Shown one piece after another: positions 1-9,684 of a stretch of 64,000 nt of DNA (the stretch's first letter is position 1; each line of letters begins with the position of its first letter). The notes beneath the pieces were generated by a model. The model ran no database searches. It was given only the letters and a program-made list of their open reading frames with translations, and was not told where the DNA came from. Source of the stretch: Silvania confinis (GTDB taxonomy: Bacteria > Pseudomonadota > Gammaproteobacteria > Enterobacterales > Enterobacteriaceae); assembly GCF_025564085.1 (NCBI RefSeq), contig NZ_JAMGZJ010000076.1, forward strand, positions 1 to 64,000. The letters are read 5' to 3'. Both the position numbers and the translations under genes were made by a program.

Positions 1-129
1 GTACGTAATGACATGGTATCTCTCGCATCCCACGGCATAAGCGACTCCATATACGGGTTCTTATGCCTTAGTTGTAAGTGTCTACCATGTCCCCGAACAA
101 GCGTTCACTATGTCCCCAGTCTGTACATG

Positions 130-155
130 GGGAGAGGGCCGGGGTGAGGGACCCC
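130..155. repeat. intergenic GC-rich repeat unit
   Basis: A GC-rich unit ending in GGCCGGGGTGAGGG lies just downstream of yggN. The same motif in inverse orientation occurs at 39439-39459 before a hairpin, and a related CACCCTCTCC hairpin follows mltC. Short dispersed units of this kind are common between enterobacterial genes. The first 130 bases of the window hold two copies of ATGTCCCC but no gene that I can support. Confidence 0.5.
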
Positions 156-167
156 GACCGCACTAAA

Positions 168-887
168 CTACTTCAGCGTCCCGACCAGCCCTTTGCGGCT
201 CTCTTCCAGCGATACCACGCGTTTGCACACGTCTTTGCCGAATGCCTGGAAGTCCGCTTCCTGGTTTTTCCACTCGTTCTGAATCGAGGTTTGCAGGCCG
301 CCCAGGCTACCCAGCACACCCTGCAACGGGTTACCGCCGCCTTTCAGCACCGCTTTGGCACCCATTTCGTTGATGCTGTCCTGCAAAATGCCGCCCATCG
401 CCTGGTTCACCAGCTGCTGTCCGTCGGCGCGAACCTGATCAATCGCCTGATAGTGGAACGTCAGGCCATCGGTGCGGCGCTCGATAATCCGGTTCATCTG
501 CTCTTTGAGCTGCGCGTCCAGTTTGGTCAGGCGCGAGCGCATATTGCTGCTCTCCCCCACCTCTTTGGCGATGATTTTATCCAGCGCGACGCGGCCTTTT
601 TCAACCCGGGTCAGTGCGCCTTCATTGATCCACGGCAGTGCGCTGCGCAGATCGGCTTGATAATCCTTTGCCTGCTCGCGCTGGGCAGCGCTCAGGGTGT
701 ACTGCTTGCCGTTAAACATGACGTTGCCATCCGGGGTAATCACCAGATTGCCGTTCTCGCCTTTTACCTGCACGGTTTGCGGGCTCAGAATCACATCGTC
801 GCGCGGCGTGACTTCGCATTTGTATTCCGCGTGAGCCGTCAGAGCGGTGGTCATTAAAGCCGTCGCGAGCAGCGTTTTGCGCATCAT
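168..887 (-). CDS. yggN: YggN family periplasmic protein (DUF2884)
   Basis: This 239-residue protein matches E. coli YggN in length and sequence. Residues 1 to about 20 form a signal peptide ending ALTAHA, so it is likely secreted to the periplasm. The body is largely helical and polar, with no catalytic motif that I recognise, and its function is unknown. The start at 887 was chosen because GGGAG lies five bases upstream and the length then equals E. coli YggN; an in-frame ATG at 905 and another at 884 are alternatives. It follows yggL by 52 bases on the same strand and probably ends the trmB-yggL-yggN run. Confidence 0.9.
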   Translation of the reverse strand: MMRKTLLATALMTTALTAHAEYKCEVTPRDDVILSPQTVQVKGENGNLVITPDGNVMFNGKQYTLSAAQREQAKDYQADLRSALPWINEGALTRVEKGRVALDKIIAKEVGESSNMRSRLTKLDAQLKEQMNRIIERRTDGLTFHYQAIDQVRADGQQLVNQAMGGILQDSINEMGAKAVLKGGGNPLQGVLGSLGGLQTSIQNEWKNQEADFQAFGKDVCKRVVSLEESRKGLVGTLK

Positions 888-939
888 AAAAACTCCCTCA
901 TACAAAACGGGCCAGCAATTGCTGGCCCCTGATGCTTTA

Positions 940-1266
940 TTAGTCCCACCAAATGTCGAAAAGTTCGCTCACGCGCACCTCTTCGAATTTGTGGTCTTCC
1001 AGCCACTTACGCACGATAGCTTGCTGCTCTTCGGTACATTGACCGATTTCTTGCTTGCAGATCAAACCTTCCCACGCCAGATAGCCACCGCCGTCAAAGG
1101 CCAGTTTATTCGGCTCAATGACTTCATCGATGAAGGCATCAACGTCCTTATCGATCTGTTCTACACTGGTGCCTTCCGGGAAACGCCATGCGACGGAAAA
1201 TCCAATTTCCTGGAATTCCTCGATGTGCATTTTCTTACGCAGACGACGGCTACGATTCTTTGCCAT
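940..1266 (-). CDS. yggL: YggL family protein (DUF469)
   Basis: A 108-residue soluble protein starting [14 protein letters not shown], the same length and start as E. coli YggL. E. coli YggL has been reported to associate with the 50S ribosomal subunit, which fits the strongly basic N-terminus; that role is family knowledge, not visible here. The ATG at 1266 shares one base with the trmB stop codon (TAATG on the minus strand), which indicates translational coupling. An upstream in-frame ATG at 1296 would overlap trmB by 31 bases and is not needed. Confidence 0.92.
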   Translation of the reverse strand: MAKNRSRRLRKKMHIEEFQEIGFSVAWRFPEGTSVEQIDKDVDAFIDEVIEPNKLAFDGGGYLAWEGLICKQEIGQCTEEQQAIVRKWLEDHKFEEVRVSELFDIWWD

Positions 1267-1985
1267 TATTTCACCCTCTCGAACATTAAGTCCCATACAC
1301 CGTGACCAAGACGATGGCCACGCTGTTCAAATTTCGTCACCGGACGTGAGTCAGGACGCGGTACGTAGTCATTGCTTGCCGACTGGTTTTTATACCCGTC
1401 GAGCGCCGACATCACTTCCAGCATATGCTCCGCATACTGCTCCCAGTCGGTCGCCATGTGGAAAACACCACCCAGCTTCAGCTTGCTCTTTACCAGCTCG
1501 GCAAAGGGTGCCTGAACGATACGGCGTTTATTATGACGTGCTTTGTGCCATGGGTCAGGGAAAAAGAGCTGAACCATGTTCAGAGAATTGTCAGGGATCA
1601 TCTTGTGCAGCACTTCTACCGCATCGTGACACATGACGCGCAGGTTCTCTACGCCCTCTTCATGCGCCGTCGCCAGGCAGGCGCCCACCCCCGGAGAGTG
1701 AACTTCAATACCGATAAAGTTCTGTTCAGGGCGCACCTTCGCCATCGTCACCAGCGAGGTGCCCATGCCGAAACCGATCTCCAGCGTGACAGGTGCGTCG
1801 CGGCCAAAAAGCTCAGCGAAATCGAGCGGCTGTTCGGTGAACTCAACGCCCATCACCGGCCAGTAGTTATCCAGCGCGTGTTGCTGCCCTTTAGTCAGAC
1901 GGCCCTGACGGCGGACAAAGCTGCGAATACGGCGCAGTGGGCGGCCGTTTTCATCAAATTCCGGTGATATGACGTCGTTTTTCAT
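1266..1985 (-). CDS. trmB: tRNA (guanine-46-N7)-methyltransferase
   Basis: TrmB uses S-adenosylmethionine to methylate G46 in the variable loop of tRNAs. The protein has 239 residues like E. coli TrmB. The cofactor motif EIGFGMG is at about residues 69-75, and the family motif [10 protein letters not shown] with the following HNKRR segment lies near residues 142-155. The start at 1985 ([10 protein letters not shown]) matches the E. coli protein; the frame stays open to an ATG at 2027, which would add 14 non-conserved residues. It heads trmB-yggL-yggN and is divergent from mutY, with 144 bases between the two starts. Confidence 0.96.
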   Translation of the reverse strand: MKNDVISPEFDENGRPLRRIRSFVRRQGRLTKGQQHALDNYWPVMGVEFTEQPLDFAELFGRDAPVTLEIGFGMGTSLVTMAKVRPEQNFIGIEVHSPGVGACLATAHEEGVENLRVMCHDAVEVLHKMIPDNSLNMVQLFFPDPWHKARHNKRRIVQAPFAELVKSKLKLGGVFHMATDWEQYAEHMLEVMSALDGYKNQSASNDYVPRPDSRPVTKFEQRGHRLGHGVWDLMFERVK

Positions 1986-2129
1986 AAAAGAGTTGTCTGC
2001 TTGTGAGAATGTTCGGGAAACGGGCATTATCCAAAGTTAAAGGTCGGATGCAAGCATGGGAAAGATCCGGTTTACAGCCGAATGCCTCTGTGCTGCAATC
2101 TGCGTCCCTGATATCGCGAAGCGAAGACC

Positions 2130-3182
2130 ATGCAAGCCTCTCAATTTTCAGCCCAGGTGCTGGACTGGTACGACAAATACGGGCGTAAAACCCTGCCCTG
2201 GCAAATTGAAAAAACGCCGTACAAAGTATGGCTCTCTGAGGTGATGTTGCAACAAACGCAGGTCGCGACCGTTATTCCGTACTTTGAGCGCTTTATGGCG
2301 CGTTTCCCAACGGTCAGTGATTTAGCCAACGCCCCGCTCGATGAGGTACTGCACCTGTGGACCGGGCTCGGCTATTACGCCCGCGCGCGCAATCTGCATA
2401 AAGCCGCGCAGCAGGTGGTCAGCCAACATAACGGTACCTTCCCGGAAACCTTCGAAGAGGTTGCCGACCTACCGGGCGTCGGGCGCTCGACCGCCGGGGC
2501 GATTCTCTCTCTTTCGCTGGGCAAGCACTTCCCTATTCTCGACGGCAACGTGAAACGCGTGCTGGCCCGCTGTTCGGCCGTGAGCGGCTGGCCAGGTAAG
2601 AAGGACGTTGAAAAGCGTTTATGGGAAATCAGCGAAGCGGTCACGCCTGCCAAAGGCGTGGAACGCTTTAACCAGGCGATGATGGATTTAGGGGCGATGG
2701 TCTGCACCCGATCCAAACCCAAATGCGAGCTTTGCCCGCTGAATACTCTCTGCGTGGCCTACGCCAATCACAGCTGGGCGCAGTATCCGGGTAAAAAGCC
2801 AAAGCAGACGTTACCGGAACGTACCGGCTATTTTCTGCTGATGCAGCACGACGAGACGGTGTTCCTTGCGCAGCGTCCCCCGAGTGGCCTGTGGGGAAGC
2901 TTGTTCTGTTTTCCGCAATTTGAAGATGAGGCCAGCCTGCGGGACTGGCTGGCGCAACGCGGTATCAGCGGCGATACTCTCAGGCAGTTAACCGCGTTCC
3001 GCCACACTTTTAGCCACTTCCACCTGGATATCGTGCCAATGTGGCTTCCCGTGTCCTCATTCACCGCGTGCATGGATGAAGGCAACGCTCTCTGGTATAA
3101 CTTAGCGCAACCGCCGTCAGTGGGACTGGCGGCACCTGTAGAGCGCCTGTTACAGCAATTACGTGTCGGAGCAACGGTTTAG
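2130..3182 (+). CDS. mutY: adenine DNA glycosylase MutY
   Basis: MutY removes adenine mispaired with 8-oxoguanine or guanine in base excision repair. All 350 residues align with E. coli MutY. The catalytic Glu37 (LSEVMLQQT) and Asp138 (ILDGNVKR) of the helix-hairpin-helix glycosylase fold are present. The four cysteines of the 4Fe-4S cluster are spaced C-x6-C-x2-C-x5-C at about 192-208. A C-terminal NUDIX-like domain carrying FSHFHLD recognises 8-oxoG. yggX follows after about 26 bases, then mltC, the same order as in E. coli, where mutY and yggX are co-transcribed. Confidence 0.98.
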   Translation: MQASQFSAQVLDWYDKYGRKTLPWQIEKTPYKVWLSEVMLQQTQVATVIPYFERFMARFPTVSDLANAPLDEVLHLWTGLGYYARARNLHKAAQQVVSQHNGTFPETFEEVADLPGVGRSTAGAILSLSLGKHFPILDGNVKRVLARCSAVSGWPGKKDVEKRLWEISEAVTPAKGVERFNQAMMDLGAMVCTRSKPKCELCPLNTLCVAYANHSWAQYPGKKPKQTLPERTGYFLLMQHDETVFLAQRPPSGLWGSLFCFPQFEDEASLRDWLAQRGISGDTLRQLTAFRHTFSHFHLDIVPMWLPVSSFTACMDEGNALWYNLAQPPSVGLAAPVERLLQQLRVGATV

Positions 3183-3208
3183 CTCCGGGGCGACAAAGAG
3201 GAATGAGT

Positions 3209-4685
<1,477 letters not shown>

Positions 4686-4697
4686 TCCCCTTCGTTT

Positions 4698-4721
4698 CAC
4701 CCTCTCCTGCGGGAGAGGGTG
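4698..4721 (+). terminator. mltC terminator hairpin
   Basis: CACCCTCTCC and GGAGAGGGTG form a 10-bp perfect stem with a TGCG loop, 12 bases after the mltC stop. There is no long T-run after it, so it may act as an RNA-stabilising hairpin rather than a strong intrinsic terminator. Confidence 0.6.
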
Positions 4722-4750
4722 CTTGCACCCGCACGCCATCCATACGAAAT

Positions 4751-4766
4751 TGTTATTTGCATCACA
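4751..4766 (+). promoter_or_regulatory. CRP-like site upstream of nupG
   Basis: TGTTA-N6-TCACA matches the CRP consensus TGTGA-N6-TCACA at nine of ten defined positions. It lies about 145 bases before the nupG start. In E. coli nupG is activated by CRP and repressed by CytR and DeoR, which bind near tandem CRP sites; I did not find a second CRP site or a DeoR site with confidence in 4686-4910. Confidence 0.55.
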
Positions 4767-4910
4767 ATCCAGACTGCAAATTAATAAGGATTGCATTTTT
4801 TTGCGGGAGGTAACAAAACATCACGCCACTCGCTGATAGAATTGCATCAAATACCGTAGACAAATGTTTTTAATTCAACACACAGCCCGCTCTCTTGTGA
4901 GGATAGTTAC

Positions 4911-6167
4911 ATGAACCTTAAGCTGCAGCTTAAAATCTTATCGTTTCTGCAGTTCTGCCTATGGGGGAGCTGGCTAACCACGCTTGGCTCCTACATGTTT
5001 GTCACGCTCAAGTTCGATGGCGCATCTATTGGTGCGGTCTATAGTTCTTTGGGTATCGCCGCCGTCTTTATGCCGACGTTACTCGGGATCGTGGCGGATA
5101 AGTGGATCAGCGCAAAATGGGTGTACGCCCTTTGCCACCTGGTCGGGGCAGGTACGCTGTTTATGGCAGCCGAGGTCACCACGCCTGGGGCGATGTTTAT
5201 GGTTATCCTGCTTAACTCGCTGGCCTATATGCCAACGCTGGGCCTGATAAACACCATCTCCTACTATCGCCTGAAAGAAGCCGGAATGGATATCGTTAAC
5301 GATTTCCCCCCAATCCGTATCTGGGGCACCATCGGCTTTATTATGGCGATGTGGGCTGTGAGCTTCTCCGGCTTTGAACTGAGCCATATGCAGCTGTACA
5401 TCGGTGCGGTGCTGTCCGTGGTGCTGGCCCTGTTCACCCTGACTCTGCCGCATATCCCGGTCTCAAATCAACAGAAAAACCAGAGCTGGAGCAGCATGCT
5501 CGGCCTGGATGCATTCGCGTTGTTTAAAAACAAACGCATGGCGATCTTCTTTATCTTCTCCATGCTGTTGGGTGCAGAACTGCAGATCACCAACATGTTC
5601 GGCAACACCTTCCTGCACAGCTTCGATAACGACCCGCTGTTCTCCGGCAGCTTTATCGTTGAACACGCCTCGGTGATGATGTCGATTTCGCAGATCTCTG
5701 AAACGCTGTTTATCCTGACCATTCCGTTCTTCCTGAGCCGCTACGGCATCAAGAACGTCATGATGATCAGTATCTTCGCGTGGATGTTGCGCTTCGGTCT
5801 GTTCGCTTACGGTGACCCTTCAGCGTTCGGTACCGTGCTGCTGGTGCTGTCGATGATTGTCTACGGCTGTGCTTTCGACTTCTTCAACATCTCCGGTTCG
5901 GTGTTTGTCGAAAAAGAAGTGCGTCCGGAAATCCGCGCCAGTGCCCAGGGTATGTTCCTGATGATGACCAACGGCTTCGGCTGTATTCTTGGCGGGATCG
6001 TGAGCGGAAAAGTGGTTGAGATGTACACCACCAACGGCATCACTAACTGGCAGCCAGTGTGGTTGATCTTTGCAGGTTACTCGCTGGTTCTGGCCTTTGC
6101 GTTCATGGTGCTGTTCAAGTACAAACATGTTCGTACGCCAACTGCTACACAGCCTATCGCACATTAA
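4911..6167 (+). CDS. nupG: nucleoside:H+ symporter NupG
   Basis: NupG is an inner-membrane major-facilitator protein that imports purine and pyrimidine nucleosides with protons. The 418 residues equal E. coli NupG in length and are near identical through the 12 predicted transmembrane helices, including the start MNLKLQLKILSFLQF and the segment GLINTISYYRL. The ATG has GTGAGGATAG upstream. A 225-base gap with a CRP-like site precedes it. It converges on speC with a shared hairpin between the two stops. Confidence 0.97.
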   Translation: MNLKLQLKILSFLQFCLWGSWLTTLGSYMFVTLKFDGASIGAVYSSLGIAAVFMPTLLGIVADKWISAKWVYALCHLVGAGTLFMAAEVTTPGAMFMVILLNSLAYMPTLGLINTISYYRLKEAGMDIVNDFPPIRIWGTIGFIMAMWAVSFSGFELSHMQLYIGAVLSVVLALFTLTLPHIPVSNQQKNQSWSSMLGLDAFALFKNKRMAIFFIFSMLLGAELQITNMFGNTFLHSFDNDPLFSGSFIVEHASVMMSISQISETLFILTIPFFLSRYGIKNVMMISIFAWMLRFGLFAYGDPSAFGTVLLVLSMIVYGCAFDFFNISGSVFVEKEVRPEIRASAQGMFLMMTNGFGCILGGIVSGKVVEMYTTNGITNWQPVWLIFAGYSLVLAFAFMVLFKYKHVRTPTATQPIAH

Positions 6168-6179
6168 TCGCATTAACGT

Positions 6180-6205
6180 CCCCCTCCTGTCGGAGGGGGA
6201 ATTCT
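6180..6205. terminator. bidirectional terminator between nupG and speC
   Basis: CCCCCTCC and GGAGGGGG form an 8-bp stem around a TGTC loop, followed by AATTCTTTT on the plus strand. It sits between the convergent stops of nupG and speC, so it probably ends both transcripts. Confidence 0.8.
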
Positions 6206-6206
6206 T

Positions 6207-8342
6207 TTACTTCAGTACATATCCGTACAAGCGCTTGATCCCGTCCGCATCCTTCTCGCTATAGACGCCCTGCAACTCCGGTGAAAACCCCGGCAACAGG
6301 TTGACGCCCTCTTCCAGCGCCAGGAAGTAGCGTTGCACCGCCCCGCCCCACAGCTCGCCCGGCACGACGCACAGAACGCCCGGTGGATAAGGCAGCGCGC
6401 CTTCAGCGGCAATGCGCCCTTCAGCTTCGCTGATGCGCACCAGCTCGACGTTACCGCGAATAAAGGCCTGGTTGGCATCCTGCGGGTTCATCGCCACCGC
6501 GGGCAGGCTCTCCTGGCGGAACATCGCTTTTTGCAGATCTTTGACGTCAAAGCTGACGTACAGATCGTGCATCTCCTGGCAAAGCTGACGAATCGTGTAG
6601 TCCCGGTAGCGCACCGGGTATTTCTTCCAGATGGTCGGCAGAACGTCCGCAAGCGGGGTGTCGTCTTCGATGTGCTGTTCAAACTGACCGAGTATCGCCA
6701 CCAGCTGCGCCATCTTCTCTGCACTCTCTGCCGGGGTCAGCAGGAACAGAATGGAGTTGAGATCGCACTTCTCCGGCACAATGCCCTTCTCGCGCAGGTA
6801 GTGCGCCAGAATGGTCGCCGGAATACCAAACTCGGTGTATTCCCCACTCTCGGCATCGATCCCCGGCGTGGTCAGCAGCAGCTTGCACGGGTCAACAAAA
6901 TACTGATCCCGAGCATAGCCTTCAAACCCATGCCATTTCGCTCCCGGCTCAAAGCTGAAGAAACGCAGCTCGCGGGCAATAGTCTCAGTAGCATGATCCT
7001 GCCACGGACGCCCGGCCACCACCGGCGGGATAAACGGCTGAATCATCTTACAGTTAGCGATAATCGCCTTGCGCGCTTCAATGCCGAGCGCCACACACTC
7101 TGCCCACAGCCGACGTCCGCTCTCCCCTTCGTGGATTTTGGCGTTAACGTCCAGCGAGGCAAACAGCGGGTAAAACGGGCTGGTTGAGGCGTGCAGCATA
7201 AACGCATTATTGAGACGCTTATGCGGGCAAAAACGCGCCTGACCGCGAAGATGGTTATCCTTTTTATGGATCTGCGAGGTTTGCGAGAACCCGGCCTGCT
7301 GTTTGTGCACCGATTGAGTGACAAAGATCCCCGGATCGTTCTCATTAAGTTCCAGCAGCAGCGGTGAGGTGTCTGCCATCATCGGGATAAACTGCTCGTA
7401 ACCCACCCATGCGGAGTCAAACAGGATGTAGTCGCACAGCTGGCCAATCTTGTCGATCACCTGGCGGGCGTTATAAATCGTGCCGTCATAGGTGCCAAGC
7501 TGGATCACCGCCAGGCGGAACGGGCGCGCTTCATCGGCCTTTTTCGGGGCTACCTCGCGGATCTGTTGGCGCAGGTATGCTTCATCAAAGCAGCGATCGT
7601 CGATGCCGCCAATAAAGCCAAACGGATTACGCGCCGCTTCAAGATACACCGGCGTGGCCCCGGCCTGGATTAGCGCCCCATGGTGGTTGGATTTGTGGTT
7701 GTTGCGGTCGAACAGCACCAGATCGCCACGGGTCAGCAGCGCATTGGTCACCACCTTGTTGGCGGCGGACGTGCCGTTCAGGACAAAATAGGTTTTGTCG
7801 GCGTTAAACACCTTCGCCGCGAACTTTTGCGCGTGCTTGGCAGAGCCTTCGTGGATCAGCAGATCGCCGAGCTTTACATCGGCGTTGCACATATCGGCCC
7901 GAAAGAGATTCTCACCGAAGAACTCGAAGAACTGACGGCCTGCGGGATGCTTTTTAAAGAAAGCCCCGTGCTGATGCCCCGGACAGGCAAAAGTGCTGTT
8001 GTCCATCGCCACGTACTGGCTCAGGGTGTCGAAAAACGGCGGCAGCAGATTCTCTTCATAGCGACAGGCGGCCGATTCCAGCTCAAGCCACTCCTGCGCT
8101 TTACCGTTGATCGTCGCGTCAACGCCAGCGGGCGCCTCTACTGGCTCTTCTGAGAACATAAAAACAGGGAGCTGAAAGCCCGTACGTTTCAGTAAGGCGA
8201 GGATGCCGCTGTAACTCTCAGCGACGGTAATGACGACTGCCGCCACGTCCGTAAAATCGGTGTTATCCAGCGTCACCACTTCGCGGTGCGTAGACAAGGC
8301 GGATGCCAGCTCGCGGCTGACGGCAATTTTCATTGATTTCAT
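6207..8342 (-). CDS. speC: constitutive ornithine decarboxylase
   Basis: SpeC converts L-ornithine to putrescine and CO2, the first committed step of one polyamine route, using pyridoxal phosphate in the cytoplasm. The protein has 711 residues like E. coli SpeC. It has the N-terminal wing domain, the PLP domain with the Schiff-base lysine in SVHKQQAGF near residue 355 and the cofactor motif FDSAWVGYE, and the C-terminal domain ending YGYVLK. The ATG at 8342 matches E. coli. The 398-base gap upstream holds a 24-codon ORF and a strong hairpin that may form a regulatory leader. Confidence 0.97.
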   Translation of the reverse strand: MKSMKIAVSRELASALSTHREVVTLDNTDFTDVAAVVITVAESYSGILALLKRTGFQLPVFMFSEEPVEAPAGVDATINGKAQEWLELESAACRYEENLLPPFFDTLSQYVAMDNSTFACPGHQHGAFFKKHPAGRQFFEFFGENLFRADMCNADVKLGDLLIHEGSAKHAQKFAAKVFNADKTYFVLNGTSAANKVVTNALLTRGDLVLFDRNNHKSNHHGALIQAGATPVYLEAARNPFGFIGGIDDRCFDEAYLRQQIREVAPKKADEARPFRLAVIQLGTYDGTIYNARQVIDKIGQLCDYILFDSAWVGYEQFIPMMADTSPLLLELNENDPGIFVTQSVHKQQAGFSQTSQIHKKDNHLRGQARFCPHKRLNNAFMLHASTSPFYPLFASLDVNAKIHEGESGRRLWAECVALGIEARKAIIANCKMIQPFIPPVVAGRPWQDHATETIARELRFFSFEPGAKWHGFEGYARDQYFVDPCKLLLTTPGIDAESGEYTEFGIPATILAHYLREKGIVPEKCDLNSILFLLTPAESAEKMAQLVAILGQFEQHIEDDTPLADVLPTIWKKYPVRYRDYTIRQLCQEMHDLYVSFDVKDLQKAMFRQESLPAVAMNPQDANQAFIRGNVELVRISEAEGRIAAEGALPYPPGVLCVVPGELWGGAVQRYFLALEEGVNLLPGFSPELQGVYSEKDADGIKRLYGYVLK

Positions 8343-8437
8343 AAGCGCAAATACCCGTGCAAGGCGAGAAAAGCCCCGGACAGGAAATCTTCCCTGCCCA
8401 ATGAATGTGTCTGACCGGAGTTCAGCTCCGACCGCCA

Positions 8438-8478
8438 GACATCAGTAAAAGCAGAACGCGTCTGGTTTTACTGATGTC
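8438..8478 (-). promoter_or_regulatory. long hairpin in the speC leader region
   Basis: Positions 8438-8450 and 8466-8478 are perfect 13-base inverted repeats (GACATCAGTAAAA and its complement). After one mismatch, a further four pairs (8452-8455 with 8461-8464) close a five-base loop. Next to it on the speC side, CGGAG and CTCCG with outer GTCTG and CAGAC form a second stem. GTCTGG there could instead pair with CCAGAC inside the first hairpin. No T-run follows on either strand, so a simple terminator is unlikely. The hairpin lies about 95 bases before the speC start. A role as 5' leader structure is inferred. Confidence 0.5.
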
Positions 8479-8500
8479 CTGCAGTGAGCCTGCGTTACCC

Positions 8501-8575
8501 TCACCGCACGGTGAGCGTAGACCAGGAAGCGTCGATACGTTCGGGCAATTGCGCAGCAATAAAGACGTTGTTCAT
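8501..8575 (-). CDS. possible 24-codon leader peptide upstream of speC
   Basis: An ATG at 8575 opens a short frame encoding MNNVFIAAQLPERIDASWST and four more residues (LTVR), ending in TGA 22 bases before the long leader hairpin. GGGG lies six bases before the ATG, a weak ribosome-binding site. E. coli speF is controlled by the leader peptide SpeFL sensing ornithine, so a peptide upstream of another ornithine decarboxylase gene is plausible, but the sequence does not resemble SpeFL. It may be chance. Confidence 0.25.
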   Translation of the reverse strand: MNNVFIAAQLPERIDASWSTLTVR

Positions 8576-8740
8576 TGGCGGCCCCGTATCTGAGAGGAGA
8601 AAATTCGCGCAATAATGTCACTTTTCGCCAGAGGGCGCAAGACGCGAACATTATGCAAAAAAAGCGTTTTAGCATCGCTATCGCACGCGGATAAGCGCAA
8701 TAATAATGCAATATCAGTGAGTAAATAACAGGAGTTTATC

Positions 8741-9451
8741 TTGGTTATTGGACCCTTTATCAATGCAAGCGCCGTTCTGCTGGGCGGTGTCCTTGGCGCG
8801 GTACTCAGCCAGCGTCTACCGGAGCGTATTCGCACTTCCATGCCCTCAATTTTTGGCCTGGCCTCGCTTGGGATCGGTATTCTGCTGGTGATTAAATGCG
8901 CCAACCTGCCAGTGATGGTGCTGGCTACGCTTGTCGGCGCGCTGATTGGCGAGTTCTGTTATCTGGAAAAAGGCATCAACAGTACCGTCGGCAAAGCCAA
9001 AAACCTGCTCTCACGAGGCCAGGGGAAAGGCGGCTCGCACGACACATTTATCCAGAGCTACGTGGCGATCATTATTCTGTTCTGTGCCAGCGGCACCGGG
9101 ATTTTTGGCTCTATGCAGGAGGGAATGACCGGCGACCCCAGCATCCTGATCGCCAAATCGTTTCTCGATTTCTTTACTGCCACTATCTTTGCCACCACCT
9201 TAGGGGTTGCTGTGGCGGCGATTTGCGTGCCGATGCTGGTTATCCAGCTGACGCTGGCCACCTGCGCCGCGCTGATTTTACCGCTCACCACCCCGGCGAT
9301 GATGGCAGACTTCACTGCCGTCGGCGGCCTGCTGCTGCTGGCCACCGGGCTTAGGATCTGCGGAATCAAGATGTTTGCGGTGGTGAACATGCTGCCCGCG
9401 CTGGTTATCGCGATGCCGCTCTCCGCCCTGTGGACAGCCTTTTTTGCCTGA
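8741..9451 (+). CDS. yqgA: YqgA family membrane protein (DUF554)
   Basis: A 236-residue inner-membrane protein of the DUF554 family; E. coli YqgA is about the same length. Several glycine-rich hydrophobic helices are visible (for example INASAVLLGGVLGA at the N-terminus and GLLLLATGLRI near the C-terminus). Its function is unknown. The start is a TTG at 8741 with GGAG six bases upstream at 8731-8734, giving MVIGPFINAS as in E. coli. It is divergent from speC and followed by pheV, the conserved E. coli order. Confidence 0.92.
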   Translation: MVIGPFINASAVLLGGVLGAVLSQRLPERIRTSMPSIFGLASLGIGILLVIKCANLPVMVLATLVGALIGEFCYLEKGINSTVGKAKNLLSRGQGKGGSHDTFIQSYVAIIILFCASGTGIFGSMQEGMTGDPSILIAKSFLDFFTATIFATTLGVAVAAICVPMLVIQLTLATCAALILPLTTPAMMADFTAVGGLLLLATGLRICGIKMFAVVNMLPALVIAMPLSALWTAFFA

Positions 9452-9507
9452 GAAAGCAGCAAGCTGGCGACAGAGTGTGCGCTTAGTAGCGAATTCAGCA
9501 ATTTTCG

Positions 9508-9536
9508 TTGACGACGCGGAGCGGATCGGTTTTAAT
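9508..9536 (+). promoter_or_regulatory. pheV promoter
   Basis: TTGACG at 9508-9513 and TTTAAT at 9531-9536 are separated by 17 bases. They are followed by a GC-rich discriminator (GCGCCCCG), typical of stringently controlled stable-RNA promoters. The tRNA begins 11 bases after the -10 element. Confidence 0.8.
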
Positions 9537-9546
9537 GCGCCCCGTT

Positions 9547-9622
9547 GCCCGGATAGCTCAGTCGGTAGAGCAGGGGATTGAAAATCCCCGTGTCCTTGGT
9601 TCGATTCCGAGTCCGGGCACCA
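9547..9622 (+). tRNA. pheV: tRNA-Phe (GAA)
   Basis: The 76-base tRNA has the acceptor stem GCCCGGA/TCCGGGC, D-loop AGCTCAGTCGGTAGAGC, anticodon GAA at 9580-9582 inside a GGGGA/TCCCC stem, TTCGATTCC T-arm and encoded CCA. Its position after yqgA identifies it as pheV, a known integration site for islands in E. coli. I see no integrase gene and no second copy of the tRNA 3' end in the window. Confidence 0.98.
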
Positions 9623-9633
9623 CTATTTAGAAG

Positions 9634-9657
9634 AACCAGCCTACGGGCTGGTTTTTT
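9634..9657 (+). terminator. pheV terminator
   Basis: AACCAGCC and GGCTGGTT form an 8-bp stem with a TACG loop, followed by a T-run, 12 bases after the tRNA CCA end. Confidence 0.9.
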
Positions 9658-9684
9658 GCTTTCTGGGGTTTGGTGAACTTTCGG

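Noticed and set aside
1-130. End of an insertion sequence
   Set aside because: Repeated ATGTCCCC motifs hint at one, but there is no transposase frame or clear terminal inverted repeat in view.
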